Shown: positions 1-11,700, numbered from the stretch's first letter. The stretch is DNA of 64,000 nt from CAILZL01 sp050181835 (GCA_050181835.1 JBFXCU010000002.1:131299-195298), one strand, 5' to 3'. Made by a program: numbers and translations. The notes: generated by a model from the sequence alone, not told the origin.

Positions 1-107
1 ATTGAAGGCCATGGGGTGGCAGCCGTCCATTTCGTTGCGGGATGGTGTTTGTGAAACCTATGAATGGTATCGGCATCACTGTGCGAAGGCTGCTTGACTA
101 CCAAACA

Positions 108-878
108 ATGAACCACATGAAGATGAATAATTTTCTTCGCCAACGAGTACGTTTGTCGATTGTTGGTGTTTGTACTTTGCTCTGGGCACTCACTGCAAAT
201 TCTGCGCAGCTTTCAACAAAACAATTGGAAACGATTATCGCAGAGCGTTTTCCCAACACCATCGTTGAAGGCGTGTATTCCTCGACTGATTTGCCGGGAT
301 TTTACGAAGTTGTCACGCCAGAAGAGATTGCCTATGTGGATGGCACTGGCACGCGATTGATTATGGGCAATATCATGGATATTGAAACTCGCTCCAGCCT
401 GACCACCAAGCGCTGGAATGAACTGCATCGAATTGATTTTCAGAGCTTGCCATTTGACAAAGCGATCAAGAATGTTCAAGGCGATGGCAGTCGGAAAATA
501 GCCATATTTGAGGATCCATTTTGCCCCTATTGTGCTGAACTTGAGAAATCCTTGCGACAGTTAGATAACGTAACTATTTATGTGTTTCTCTATCCGCTGG
601 AAGAAGTGCATCCGGGCGCGACCGAGGCCGCCAATGATCTATGGTGTGCGCACGACCACTCAACGGCATGGGTCGCCTGGATGCGCGATGAAAAATCACC
701 AATAAAAACACACTGTGCCGATAGTCCGGTAGAAGAGTTGGTCAATCTAGGCAAGCAGCTCAAGATTCATTCGACGCCGACACTATTTTTTCAGGATGGG
801 CTGCGCGTGGCCGGTGCGCTGGAAGTCGAACAGATCAATAAAAAGCTTGTTTCTTTGAGTGACAAAGTAGCGCCATAG
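108..878 (+). CDS. DsbC-like periplasmic thiol:disulfide isomerase
   Basis: Predicted secreted thioredoxin-fold protein that would reshuffle disulfides in exported proteins. With the ATG at 108 the protein is 256 aa and begins with a basic, then hydrophobic signal peptide ending near ANSA. An N-terminal DsbC/G-like dimerisation segment follows (about residues 34-115), then a thioredoxin-like domain with the redox motif CPYC at 139-142, a second cysteine pair (C180, C203) as in DsbC, and a cis-proline region STPT around P224. Escherichia coli DsbC has CGYC, so the dipeptide differs. An upstream ATG at 42 would add 22 residues unlike a signal peptide; 123 is also possible. No clear Shine-Dalgarno decides between them. 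It stands alone ahead of a surface-protein region whose giant adhesin has paired cysteines, a possible substrate (inference). Confidence 0.85.
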   Translation: MNHMKMNNFLRQRVRLSIVGVCTLLWALTANSAQLSTKQLETIIAERFPNTIVEGVYSSTDLPGFYEVVTPEEIAYVDGTGTRLIMGNIMDIETRSSLTTKRWNELHRIDFQSLPFDKAIKNVQGDGSRKIAIFEDPFCPYCAELEKSLRQLDNVTIYVFLYPLEEVHPGATEAANDLWCAHDHSTAWVAWMRDEKSPIKTHCADSPVEELVNLGKQLKIHSTPTLFFQDGLRVAGALEVEQINKKLVSLSDKVAP

Positions 879-1372
879 CATTTGATACGCGGACTGGATC
901 AATGCTGCCTGGTAGATGGCGAGTAGCACCAGCATTTATTGCCGTCATTACTCCCGTTTCGGCAAATTGGCTTCACCATAACACGCAAGCTGTCATACGC
1001 GCTGACGCCAGTGTCATACATCGCGAAAAATCTCCTTCATCCCGCTTCAACAACGTAACAAATACTCGCTATTTTTCTCGCTTGTAATTAGTGCGACGGT
1101 GAGTTTGTCAAGCGAGGGTGTATCACACCGGTGGGTTTAATTGCGATCTATGTCGCAAAACCTTCAAGCAACGTTAAACAGCAATACACACGACGTTACT
1201 AATCTGACGCCAGCATCACCTTGAGTTGGTGACGCAGCGGCGACGAAGACGAATGTAAGTGAAATGGAGCATAGGGAGGTGTGCCATCTGACTAGCAGGA
1301 AGCAGCGGAGCTAATTAGTTATAGAGCGGATCACAAGGTCCTTTTTTTAATCTTGAGCAAGAGGCTTTACTC
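879..1372. other. Gene-free stretch: long upstream region of a VPLPA-CTERM gene
   Basis: No convincing gene is visible; a 61-codon open frame at 902-1087 has no recognisable content. The stretch holds the TGTCATAC direct repeat listed separately and probably the promoter and leader of the next gene. I compared it with c-di-GMP (GEMM) riboswitch landmarks and found no match. Confidence 0.6.
991..1020 (+). promoter_or_regulatory. TGTCATAC direct repeat, candidate operator
   Basis: TGTCATACG at 991-999 and TGTCATACA at 1012-1020 are two near-identical 9-mers set 21 bp apart, about two helical turns. They lie about 360 bp upstream of the VPLPA-CTERM gene at 1373. The same half-site recurs ahead of many other transcription units in this window. 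The binding protein is unknown. Confidence 0.45.
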
Positions 1373-2233
1373 ATGAAAATTTCTTTGAAACAGGTTTTGG
1401 CAACAGGCGCGCTAGTCGCGATGTCCTCAGTTGCATTGGCCGATAGCAATGACGCTGTTGCGCCAGCTTATGCATCGATCGGCGATGTTACGCCAGTGAC
1501 CACTAACACCACTAACAATAACGGTGGTTTGCAATTCATGCTGTTCAACAGCGATGTGGGTGGTAGCGTGTGGAGTCTTAGTCAGTACTTGGGCTTGAAT
1601 CTGAACGATGTACTGCCCACCAATATGGACGCAAGCGATGGTGCAGGTCTGACTTTAAGCTGGACAATTCCTACACTTAGCAGTCTGGTATCCAGCAGTG
1701 GTGTTGCTACCGCTGATCTTCGCTGGGGCGTGGCTGCCGCTGACACGGCGCAATTTTTGACCGCTGCAGCAGGCACCATGCGTCTGGCGACTACCGTACT
1801 GACCAGTACTGGCGATCTTGGTATTACCAATCAGCAACTAGCCAATACCACTCCTAGGCATGCGGCTGTCGCGGCGGCCAATAACCAGACAGCTGGATCA
1901 CTGGATGTAAACACCACGGGCTTCGTGGGCAATGATCTTCTCGGTAATTTGAGTACTACCTACTATGCAACCGGTGGCTTCACGTGGGCGGGTACTGTGT
2001 CTGATACCTTGGCCATGTATCTGTACTCGAACACTGGTAGCAGTCTTCAAAGCCAGGCAAACGTTGAAGCAAATGCCACTCAGTATGCCGGTATCTGGTC
2101 GTTGGATTTGGCCAATAACTTGCTGAGCTACACCGTTTCGCCAAGCAGTCCGGTGCCAGTGCCAGCCGCTATCTGGCTGTTGCTTTCGGGTCTGGGTGGC
2201 TTGGGTGTGATCGGTCGTCGTAAGGCGGCCTGA
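1373..2233 (+). CDS. VPLPA-CTERM sorting domain protein
   Basis: Secreted surface or matrix protein of 286 aa with no recognisable enzymatic domain. It starts with a signal peptide (residues 1-23, ending in VALA). The body is rich in Thr, Ser, Asn and Ala. It ends with an exosortase recognition tail: VPVPAAIW, a hydrophobic segment with SGLGGLG, then a basic end GRRKAA. This matches the VPLPA variant of PEP-CTERM signals. The family knowledge is that an exosortase cleaves at this tail after export; the exosortase at 49133 is the obvious candidate. A GAGG-like Shine-Dalgarno precedes the start, and a perfect 12-bp hairpin follows the stop. Confidence 0.85.
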   Translation: MKISLKQVLATGALVAMSSVALADSNDAVAPAYASIGDVTPVTTNTTNNNGGLQFMLFNSDVGGSVWSLSQYLGLNLNDVLPTNMDASDGAGLTLSWTIPTLSSLVSSSGVATADLRWGVAAADTAQFLTAAAGTMRLATTVLTSTGDLGITNQQLANTTPRHAAVAAANNQTAGSLDVNTTGFVGNDLLGNLSTTYYATGGFTWAGTVSDTLAMYLYSNTGSSLQSQANVEANATQYAGIWSLDLANNLLSYTVSPSSPVPVPAAIWLLLSGLGGLGVIGRRKAA

Positions 2234-2265
2234 GTTCGCCATTCCGAACCTGGTTTGACACTGCC

Positions 2266-2300
2266 CCTGATGACGATAGTCACAAACAATCGTCATCAGG
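2266..2300 (+). terminator. Perfect 12-bp hairpin between two secreted-protein genes
   Basis: CCTGATGACGAT (2266-2277) pairs exactly with ATCGTCATCAGG (2289-2300) around an 11-nt loop. No T-run follows, so this is not a textbook intrinsic terminator. It could be an mRNA-stabilising, partial-termination or protein-binding element between the genes at 1373 and 2347. Confidence 0.5.
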
Positions 2301-2346
2301 TTGCAAAGAGAAATGTTCTAACTGCTATTTATTTCTGGAGATTGTT

Positions 2347-3897
2347 ATGAAATCCTTGTCTGTTAAATTCGCCGTTGCCAGCGCCTTGTCGCTGGCCGGT
2401 TTTAGCGCCATGGCAGCGGGCCTTGCGCCTAGCGCGATCACGGGCGCAACGATTATTCGCGTCGGTGGCGCCACTGCGACGAATAACGCCATTGGTAATG
2501 TCATGAAAATTGCTGTGGGTGGTATTTGTCAGGCCGGCACGCTATCGGTGCTGACTAGCTCGACCGCTGGCAACGTCATATATCTTTGCTCAGCCAATGC
2601 CATCGCTGGTTCGCCTGCTATTGCAGCTGGTACCACGATTGCGCTGATTAAAGAGTCTAATGGTGGTTCTGCTAACGGCATCACTCCAGTATCTTCAGCC
2701 GCTGGAACACTGCTGTTCTTGGATACCACGGCGGCCAATCTTGGTGCCTGCACTGCCGGCACTGACGTTGCAGCAACTGGTGATTTCGCGACGTTCACCC
2801 CATACACCTGCGGTGCCACCGTGACAGCCTCACAGCAGCATCCACATGTGGGTATTTCTGACGTTGATCCGGGAACGTTCGTAGGTAATGGCGGTGTATC
2901 CGCTGCTCAGATTGCCGCGTTCAATGCACCGGGATCTGCCACGTCCGTAGTGGGCGTTACCTTCAATCCGATTGTCAGTGATAACTTGTTCCTTGCCTTA
3001 CAGAAAGCACAAGGCTTGGACGCTTCTGGCGCTGAAGACCTGAGCAGCGTCAGCAAGATGCCGACAATGTCTAGCTCGCAACTGCGTGCGTTGTTCACCA
3101 GTCAGCAGGTATTGACCACCCAGTTCTATAGCAATGGGGTGCAGTTGAGCAGCTACGGTGCGGACGTTAACTCAGGTTCATCCGATGGCCTCATTCATCT
3201 ATGTCGTCGTGGCAATAGCTCAGGCACCATGACCAGCTTTAAACTACAGTTCCTCGGTGAAGGCTGCACCAAGAATGCTGGTAGTGTTAGTGCCTTTGCC
3301 ACTCCCGAAAACAGCGATGAAGCTGTGGGTTCTGCTTGGGTGGCTGGTACCAACGGCGGCGATATCGTATTCGCTGGTTCGGGCTCTGGTGATGTGCGCT
3401 CTTGCGTTAACTATCACAGTCAGAATGGTAACTATGCTGTGGGTGTTGCCAGCACGGAGTCGCTACCTGCGGCCACCGGTAGTTCCAACCTATTCCGCTA
3501 CATCAAGGTAGATGGTGCTGAGCCAACGACGAAGGCAGTGATGGAAGGTCGTTATGACTTCTTCACCGAAAATACCTTCAATGTGCCTAGCTTCCAGGCA
3601 AGCACCGCGCAGTCGACCATTTTCGGTCAGTTGCGCTCGTTGATTGCCACGCCTTCCGTAATCGCCAAGGTCAACGAGGCTTGGTACAAAGCCGCCGCCT
3701 TGACGGGCGCCAGCGACGGCACAAGCGATACGGGTATTCTGGCGATTCCATCGGCGTCGGTGAGCCCCACCTTCCCGATCGTGGCTCTAGGAGCGAACTC
3801 GGTTCGTACCAAGCCAGTCAACAGTCAGCGTCGTAATGCGCCGGGTGCATCAGCCAATAACTGCAATCGTCCTTATACGGCCTATCCATCACTCTAA
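2347..3897 (+). CDS. PstS-like secreted substrate-binding-fold protein
   Basis: Exported protein of 516 aa with a clear signal peptide (residues 1-23, ending in SAMAA). It is not a VPLPA-CTERM protein. Several segments resemble phosphate-binding periplasmic proteins: an early I-G-A-T-I-I-R strand, HVGISDVDPGTF near residue 165, CRRGNSSGT near 290 (compare the SGT phosphate loop), and a late segment resembling the G-V-x-P-T-T region followed by a G-R-Y strand. It is larger than classical PstS (about 320-350 aa) and has no ABC transporter genes nearby, so a surface or extracellular role is more likely than transport. The assignment rests on local motif likeness only. A strong terminator follows. 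Confidence 0.5.
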   Translation: MKSLSVKFAVASALSLAGFSAMAAGLAPSAITGATIIRVGGATATNNAIGNVMKIAVGGICQAGTLSVLTSSTAGNVIYLCSANAIAGSPAIAAGTTIALIKESNGGSANGITPVSSAAGTLLFLDTTAANLGACTAGTDVAATGDFATFTPYTCGATVTASQQHPHVGISDVDPGTFVGNGGVSAAQIAAFNAPGSATSVVGVTFNPIVSDNLFLALQKAQGLDASGAEDLSSVSKMPTMSSSQLRALFTSQQVLTTQFYSNGVQLSSYGADVNSGSSDGLIHLCRRGNSSGTMTSFKLQFLGEGCTKNAGSVSAFATPENSDEAVGSAWVAGTNGGDIVFAGSGSGDVRSCVNYHSQNGNYAVGVASTESLPAATGSSNLFRYIKVDGAEPTTKAVMEGRYDFFTENTFNVPSFQASTAQSTIFGQLRSLIATPSVIAKVNEAWYKAAALTGASDGTSDTGILAIPSASVSPTFPIVALGANSVRTKPVNSQRRNAPGASANNCNRPYTAYPSL

Positions 3898-3909
3898 TGA
3901 TGGAGGCTG

Positions 3910-3935
3910 AAGTCAGGCAGAAGAAGGCCTGACTT
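3910..3935 (+). terminator. 9-bp hairpin after the PstS-like gene
   Basis: AAGTCAGGC (3910-3918) pairs with GCCTGACTT (3927-3935) around an 8-nt loop. It lies between the stop codon and the stronger terminator just downstream, so the two may act together or protect the 3' end. Confidence 0.5.
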
Positions 3936-3945
3936 TCAACTAGTG

Positions 3946-3976
3946 GGCGGCATCACTATGGTGATGCCGCCTTTTT
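3946..3976 (+). terminator. Strong intrinsic terminator
   Basis: GGCGGCATCAC (3946-3956) pairs perfectly with GTGATGCCGCC (3961-3971) around a TATG loop and is followed by TTTTT. It ends the transcript of the PstS-like gene. It also argues that the downstream translocator gene has its own promoter and a start later than the ATG at 3980. Confidence 0.92.
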
Positions 3977-4029
3977 CGGTTGCTAACTCATCTTCATCGC
4001 GCAAACCGTTTGCGTTCACCCATTGCGAT

Positions 4030-4046
4030 TGTCATGCCCTTGTCAT
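4030..4046 (+). promoter_or_regulatory. Paired TGTCAT half-sites upstream of the translocator gene
   Basis: TGTCAT occurs at 4030-4035 and 4041-4046, exactly 11 bp apart, about one helical turn. It lies about 75-90 bp before the preferred GTG start at 4121. This is consistent with an activator or repressor site for the two-partner secretion operon. Confidence 0.4.
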
Positions 4047-4120
4047 CGTCTGCCGGTATTAATTACGGTTTAACTTTACCCGGTTGGTGGCGCTGTCCAG
4101 CGTCAAGGATTGCTTTTATC

Positions 4121-5734
4121 GTGTTATCACGTTTTATCATTCTCGGTTCGATCCACGTGTGTCTTGCTACGTTGATGGTTGGTACCGCAAGTGCGCAGGA
4201 AGCACCAGCGACAGTTGCTGCTGACAACCGCTTCAACATCAATGAGTTTCGAATTCTTGGTAATACCACGCTGAGTGCAATTAATGTCGAAACCACAGTC
4301 TTTCCTTATTTGGGCGACAACAAGACTATTGCCGATGTTGAGCAAGTACGACAGGTGCTGGAAAAGCTCTATAAGGACAAGGGCTACGGTGCGGTGTATG
4401 TGGACATACCAGAACAATCGGTTGACTCTGGCGTGGTGCGATTAAAAGTGACTGAGGGCAAGCTGGATCGAGTACGCATCACTGGTGCGCGTTACTTTGC
4501 CAATGGAAAAATCCGCGAGAAGCTCATCGCCTTGACTCCTGGCACGGTGCTCAATCTGCCTGAGTTGCAGGCTCAACTTGGCGAGGTGAACTCGCAAGCG
4601 CGTGATCGCGTAATCACGCCGGTTCTAAAGGCAGGTCGATCGCCCGGTACAGTGGATATGGAGCTAAAGGTGCAGGATAACCTGCCGTTTCATGGCAGCG
4701 TTGAACTGAATGATCGCTACAGCGCCAACACCACTAAAACTCGCGCCAGCGTCAATCTCAGCTATGACAACCTGTTCCAGAAATTCCACAGTCTGTCGTT
4801 TCAGTACCAGACCTCACCTACGGACTTAAAAGAAACGCGGGTACTGGCAGCGACTTATTTGGCACCACTCAAAAATGGTAATTTGCTGGCAGTCTACGCG
4901 GTCGATACCAACAGTGACTTTGCTGTTGTGAGTACTGGCGGTGATCTTTCAGTACTGGGTGCCGGCAACATTTATGGTCTTCGTTATATCGTGCGCCTGC
5001 CGGTGGTGGACAGATATTCGCAGAACGTCACACTTGGTGCAGATTACAAAAACTTTGCTGACAACATCGTGTTGGCGGATGGTGCTAAGGATACCACTCC
5101 CATCCGTTATATGACCTGGTCGGCTGCTTATGGCGGCACGCAAACGCGCGATAGCAGCACTACAGGATTCAATCTGGGTGCCAACTTAGGTCTCCGCGGT
5201 GTGGTTAACGATCAAGCACAGTTCAGCTACAAGCGTTATCAAGGTAAGGCCAATTTCTTTTATATGCGTGGTGATGCCAATCATACGCAAAGTTTGTGGG
5301 GCAACAGTGCGGTGTTTTTGCGTGCCACTGGACAATATTCGCTAGAGCCGCTGATTAGCAATGAACAGTTCGCTACCGGTGGTGCGGACGGAGTGCGTGG
5401 CTACCTTGAATCAGCACAATTAGCTGATTCTGGCCTTTCCTTCAGTTTGGAACTTCGCTCGCCATCGTTACATCAGTGGCTGGGCAGTTGGGCTCAGCAG
5501 TGGATGCTCTTTGCCTTTTACGATGCTGCACATATGCAGCAGATTTATCAGCGTATTGAAAATGGCGTCGCATACGACTCGAGCGTGAAGCTATCAAGTG
5601 TCGGCGCCGGTATGCGCTTTGCGGGTTTTAGCGGGCTTGAGGCATCGTTGGACTGGGCTTATGCATTGCGACCACTGGGCGAAATTGGCAAGGGCGATTC
5701 ACGCATTCACTTCAAGGTGCGCTATGCGTTCTAA
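4121..5734 (+). CDS. FhaC/ShlB-type two-partner secretion translocator
   Basis: Outer-membrane TpsB transporter that would move the giant exoprotein encoded next door to the cell surface. The preferred start is the GTG at 4121: an AAGGA lies 11 bp upstream and it gives a clean signal peptide ending TASAQ. The longer frame from ATG 3980 begins only 4 bp after a terminator. About residues 37-110 form a ShlB-type POTRA domain (FNINEFRILGNTTLS), a second POTRA-like segment follows, and a 16-strand-type barrel begins near residue 190. VRGY near 425 matches the conserved loop-6 motif of Omp85/TpsB barrels. The protein ends in a Phe (RYAF) as outer-membrane barrels do. Its 3' end overlaps the start of the partner gene. 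Confidence 0.92.
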   Translation: MLSRFIILGSIHVCLATLMVGTASAQEAPATVAADNRFNINEFRILGNTTLSAINVETTVFPYLGDNKTIADVEQVRQVLEKLYKDKGYGAVYVDIPEQSVDSGVVRLKVTEGKLDRVRITGARYFANGKIREKLIALTPGTVLNLPELQAQLGEVNSQARDRVITPVLKAGRSPGTVDMELKVQDNLPFHGSVELNDRYSANTTKTRASVNLSYDNLFQKFHSLSFQYQTSPTDLKETRVLAATYLAPLKNGNLLAVYAVDTNSDFAVVSTGGDLSVLGAGNIYGLRYIVRLPVVDRYSQNVTLGADYKNFADNIVLADGAKDTTPIRYMTWSAAYGGTQTRDSSTTGFNLGANLGLRGVVNDQAQFSYKRYQGKANFFYMRGDANHTQSLWGNSAVFLRATGQYSLEPLISNEQFATGGADGVRGYLESAQLADSGLSFSLELRSPSLHQWLGSWAQQWMLFAFYDAAHMQQIYQRIENGVAYDSSVKLSSVGAGMRFAGFSGLEASLDWAYALRPLGEIGKGDSRIHFKVRYAF

Positions 5735-8700
5735 TTTGCTGAGCACTGATCTTAATGGCGGCACGAACATGACTTTCAATGCAGACCAGAGAATGGAACG
5801 CTTGATCATTGCACAAGCGGTTCGTCGGGTGTTACGTGGGCCCCGCGCGCGTCTAGGGTTGCTACGAGGGTTGTCACTGGCGTGTGTGATCGGTTTAAAT
5901 ATGTCTGTTGCCAATGCAGAGTTGCCGCAGATTTGCGTTACTTGTGCAGCTGGCACAGTGACTAACTTTGTTACCAATGGCGCTGCGACCTACACCACTG
6001 TTGGCAATAACATGACGGTGAGTCAATCCACCGCGAATGCCACGCTGAATTGGCAAAGCTTTAATATCTCGAACGGTAGCTCAGTAGAGTTCAAACAACC
6101 CGGCACTGACTCCGTCGCACTCAATCGTATTTATCAAACCAGCGCCTCGCAGATACTTGGCAACTTGACCGCGAATGGTCGTGTATATCTGTTGAATCAA
6201 AATGGCATAGTGTTTGGCAATGGTGCGCAGGTGAATGTAGCGGGGCTGATCGCTAGCTCGCTGGACTTGTCTTCTGCAGCACTTGAATCGGGCATTGCCA
6301 ACGCGGCTCTCGCTTCATCGCCGTCATTCCAGTTGTTCGCCAATGGCAACCCCACTGGCGATGTCAGCGTATGGCAAGGTGCATCGATTACGACCACGGA
6401 AGGTGGGCAGGTACTGATACTGGCACCGAATGTCAGCAATGCGGGCGTGATAACCACGCCGGGCGGGCAGACAGTACTGGCTGCTGGTTCATCGGTTTAT
6501 CTATATAACCGGGACGACGTCAATTTGCGTGGTCTGTGGGTTGAGGTTGCCGCCGGTGATGGGGAAGTAACCAATGGCGTTGCAAGTAACGCTACGGTCA
6601 CCAACCCCAGTCAACTCGTTGGCCAGATTGTTGCCGAGCGCGGCAATATTACTTTGGCGGGTATGGCTGTGAATCAGCTGGGGAGACTGTCTGCGACGAC
6701 CTCTGTCAGTCAGGGCGGCTCCATCAAGTTGCTGGCGCGTACTGACAGCAGCGTGAGCAATACCTTAAATGCGACCAAGGGTACGCAGGGTAATTTGCTG
6801 TTGGGAGCAAACTCATTGACCAGCATTCTGCTTGATGACAGCGGTGACGTGTCGGTGGATTCGAGCACACAGCCGCAATCACAAGTCGAGCTTGATGCCA
6901 ACAAAGTTGTGCTGGAAAACGGTGCCAAGATTATCGCGCCACATGGAAATGTCAGCATTACCGCGCGGCGCGAAGGGAATACGGATACGTCCCTGTTTGG
7001 TTCCGGTAGTTCCGATTCTCGTATTTATATCGGCACAGATGTCTTAATTGATGTATCCGGTGCTGCAATCAACAAAACCATGGCCAGCAATGTCATCTCC
7101 GTAGAATTACGTGGCGATGAATTGGCCAACAGTGAGTTGCAGCGCGACGGTGTGCTGCGCGGCAAGACAGTACAGGTAGATGTGCGACAGTCAGGTACCA
7201 ATGCCGATGGTACAGCGTGGGTGGGTAGCCCTATCGGCGATTTAAGTGGCTGGGTAGCGAACATAGAAAGAGATGTAAACGAACGCAGTTTGACAGGCGG
7301 CTCGGTCAGTCTGAAATCGCAAGGCGATGTCATTGTTGATTCAGGCGCGGTGATCAATTTATCCGGTGGCGCGATTAACTTTGCGGCCGGATATATCAAT
7401 ACCTCCTCGTTAATTGGTGCCGATGGCAGCATCTACGATATGGCTGATGCAAGCCCGGATCGAATTTATTTGGGTCTGGCAAGTTCCAATACTGTCACTA
7501 GCGTAACCGATGCGCGATGGGGCATTACCCGAAGTTACGTAGGGGCTGCATCGCAAGGCAGGTATGAAGCTGCTTATCAGGAAGGCAAGGACGCAGGCGA
7601 ACTTACGATTCTGGGTCAAAAGGTGGTGTTAAACGGTGATATCAATGCTGAGACCGTAAGCGGTGTTTACCAAAGAAATTCATCGTCAGCATTCAACGTC
7701 GCCACGGCAACGTCATTATATCGACCTTATGATGAGTTGCCGTTGTCGGGCAAGTTGGTGTTGGGGCAGACTTCAAACGAGGTGCTTGCGACCAATGGCA
7801 ATCTGGATTTCGGTTTATCAAGTGTGAGCTTCACAAGCGGTCAGCTAGCGCAGCTCGGCGCGGGATTTAATCCATGGTCGGATCCGCTGGCTAGCGCCTT
7901 TGACACGTTAAATCTGTCGACAGCTCTGTTTCGAGTTGGTGGGCTTGGTCAGTTGACACTGAGATCCAATGGACTGGTGACACTCGATGCGGCTTCATCT
8001 TTGAACTTTCCATTATGGGGAACCCTAGATGTTATTGCTGGTGCAATAGACGTGGCAGGCAACATCATCAGTAGCTCCGGCAACGTAAGTTTGATTTCAC
8101 AACCCACAGCAAAGATAGAAGAATTGACTGGTGGCGTGACATTACGTGCTGGTGCGGTAATTGATGTTAGCGGCAAGTGGGTTAACGATTCTGAACTGAC
8201 ACATTCACCGCAAGCATCGCTCGTGCCATTAGCCATAGATGGTGGCAGCGTTAATCTTGGCGCGGAGCATAATGCTTTGACCCTTGAATACGGAAGCCTT
8301 ATTGATGTGTCTGGGGGTGCGCGCTTGACGAGTACTGGTAAATTTGTTTCTGGTAATGCGGGCTCGATTTCACTAAGTAATTCTGCGGGTGAAGCAGGTC
8401 AGGCAAGTATGTTTGAGTCGGCCGCCGAGTTGCGTGGTTTTGCGTTCGCCAATGGCGGCAGTCTCACTATTTCAACTACCGCTATTTGCATCTCAGGTGC
8501 TATCACTGAATGTCAGCAGCGGGACCTGTCCACTCTGCTGCATCTTGATCCCGGCATGTTTTTGCAGGGTGGATTCGGTGCTTATGCGCTTACCGCAAAT
8601 CAGGGTGGAATTGACGTGACCCCAGGCACGGAAATTCGTTTGCAGCAGCAAAACTGGATAGCCACTACGTCAATGGCCTCGGTAATATCAGGCACACCTG

Positions 8701-11700
8701 TTACTGGGTTCGCCAGAGTCGGCTTGCTGCCTGATTATCTACGCAATGCCGCTGATTTGTCGCTGAATGTATCACCAAGCCTGCCGCTCTCGCAGCCATA
8801 CACGGCGACAACTTTCGCTGTCGCACCAAGTTTGACTATCGGTACCAACGCGCAGATTCTGGGTGACACTGGTGCTCATATTGCCCTTGAATCCAGTACC
8901 AGATTACTGGTCAATGGCAGAATTGCGACAGCTGCTGGCGATATCTCGCTTAAGTTAAATTCTGATCTTTATCTTGGTGAGACTGCCTCTGCTGCACTGT
9001 ATTTTGCTGACCAGGGTATCTGGTTAGGTGGCGACGCAAAGTTGAGTGCTGTCGGCACGACCGTGTTGTATCCCAATTCATTAGGTTACTTGCTTGGTGA
9101 TGTGCTTGAAGGTGGCAGTGTTCGCATTGACGCAGATCGAGGTCATGTAATTAGTTCGGCGGGCTCGTTGATTGATGTGTCAGGAACAGCGGCAGTGCTG
9201 TCAATCAAGGCTGATGCACAGGGCAGGTATGCCAATAAAGTTATCGGTTCCCAAGGTGGATCCATAGCCATCGAAGCATCTGAAGCCATTGTCATTGGTG
9301 GGGACTTGGCAGGTAGATCAGGTACGTCGCAGCAAGCCGGTGGAACCTTGCAAGTTTCACTTGATTCGAGACAACGACGTGATCCAGGTCAGCAGGGTTC
9401 GCAATCCACTCAGCAGTCCGCCTTCCCCAATGGGTCACGAGTGATAGAACTGGTTGCTGACGACTCGCCGATTGCATTTGGCAATGCTACTTTACCGGTC
9501 GGTTATCAAGCCCGCGCGATTGTTTCAGCGGCAAAGGTCGAGGCGGGTGGTTTCGATGCATTGAGCTTAACGGCGCAAACGTTTGAAACTGCCGAATCTG
9601 GCGCGCAAGTCAGGCATAACGGTGAAGTAAAATTGATTGGTGATGTGTCGCTTGAGTTAGCACGCAGCGTGACTATTCGGTCCGAAGTGATTGGCTCTGA
9701 CGGTGGTAATGCTCGTATTTCGGCACCTATGGTGTCGTTGGGAAACACCAGTACGCTTTATCAGTCTCCGTTATCAAGCGCGACGGGCGCTGGCCAGTTG
9801 CTCATTGACGCGCAGCAGATAGACCTGATCGGCAACAGCGTATTACGCGGTTTTGACCAGGCAACTTTGCAGTCTTCTGGCGATGTGCGCTTGATGGGTG
9901 CTGTACAGACGGCTGTTACCGATCAATTGCTGGGTTCTTTGACCACCAATGGATCATTGGCGATTGCTGCCGCACAGCTGTATCCGACTACTCTGAGTAC
10001 TTTCACTGTTGAGGCGGGTGAGGCGAATAACGGCAGGTTAGAGATTAGGCAATCCGGTACAGCCGCTGATGCGTTATCTGCGGGTGGTCAACTGATATTG
10101 CGTGCACCGACGATTGTTCAAGCTGGCACTGTGCGTGCGCCGTTCGGTACCATCACCTTAGATTCAGCTGATATCACGCTGGCAACGGGCAGTGTGACTT
10201 CAACAAGTGGCGAGGGACTGACAGTTCCGTTTGGTGAAACCCAAGGTGGGATTGACTGGGCTTACGTATTGTCTGATCTCAAAACATTGCTTTATGGTGT
10301 AGGTGAAAAAACGTTGCCCTCACAGCATATTAATCTTATAGGCAACAACATCAATTTTCAGAACGGCGCCACGCTGGATGTAACCGGTGGTGGTGACCTG
10401 ATGGCGAGCGAGTTCATCCAGGGTACGGGAGGTAAGCTTGATATTCTTGGTGACAATAACAGTAACAATAGTTTTGCCATTCTGTCGGCCAATTCGTTGG
10501 CGTCTGCTGCGTACGACGAAGCCATTTATGCGACCGCATCGAATTTGATAGGAAAAAGTGTCTACCTGTCTGGTACCAGTGATCTGCCAGCTGGAGACTA
10601 TATTGTTCTGCCTGCCAAGTATGCGTTGCTGCCAGGTGGTTATCTTATAACGCAAGCATCCGGTTATCAGGACATCACCGCGGGCGAACGCTATGCGCAG
10701 GCAAATGGTGCCACGGTGGTTTCTGGTTATTTCACCGACACCGGCACTCAATATCGCGACGCGCGTACCAGTGGCTTTATTGTGCTACCCGGTACTGCAG
10801 TTCAAAACAAGGCCCAGTACACCTTAACCAGCGCTGATAGCTTCTTTACCGAACAAGCACAGGCTGCGGGAAAGAATGTGCAACGTCTGCCAAAGGATGC
10901 AGGCACTGTGTCGATTAATGCCAACAAACTGCTGAACCTAGACGGCCAATTTCTTTCCCAGAGTAGTGCTAACGGTCGAGGTGCGGCTGTCGATATCGCC
11001 AGTGCTGCAATTGAAGTAGTAACCGATGCCACTACAGCACCGTCTCAAGCTGGCGTGCTTGCTATCAAAGCGGCTGATCTGAATGCGTTGGGTGCGGAAT
11101 CAATTCTGTTGGGTGGTTCCCGAACAGAAGATGAAAACGGTATTAGCGTGCAAACCAGTTCTACCAGTGTTGTTATTGATACTGGCGCTGCGCTAAATGG
11201 TCCGGAGGTGATGCTAGTAGCCACGGACAAAATTGCGGTCGCGTCTGGTGCGTCGATAACGGCCGTTGGTGATGAAGTCAAATCAAGTGACATTGTTCTT
11301 GATGGTGACGGTGTTGTTGTGCGGGTATCAACTGGTGCGGCAGGGAATGTGACGCGCACTAACTATACCAATTCTGGTGCGATACTTGACATTGAGAGTG
11401 GTGCGGATCTAGTTGCCATCAGCGGATCAATTTCAATGGAGTCTTCTGGTATCGGTAGTTTGGCAGGCAGGTTGTCGGTTGCACAAGGTGAACTCAGTGT
11501 TACCGGTAATCGTATCAGTCTGGGCAATGCGTCTGCGGTGACCGATGGTTGGAGTATTGACACCGAGAAATTGTCGGATCTCAATCTCGACCTCTTCAGT
11601 TTGAATAGCCGATCTTCAATTGATGTTTACGGCGACCTCGCGCTGTCACTTGCCAACCTCAAGCTTGGTGCTGCTGCGTTGCGCGGATTCGATGATGGAA

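Noticed and set aside
902..1087. 61-codon open frame
   Set aside because: No Shine-Dalgarno, no signal peptide or family features, and it overlaps the TGTCATAC repeat region.
1200..1340. c-di-GMP riboswitch-like stretch (GGTGACGCA)
   Set aside because: Only a short string matches; the other conserved GEMM segments are absent.
5598..5723. Earlier start of the giant adhesin frame inside the translocator gene
   Set aside because: The stretch is the translocator C-terminus read in another frame and carries no signal peptide; starts at 5724 or 5769 give one.
7114..7122. RGD tripeptide in the adhesin as an integrin-binding site
   Set aside because: RGD occurs by chance in so long a chain, and no host context supports it.
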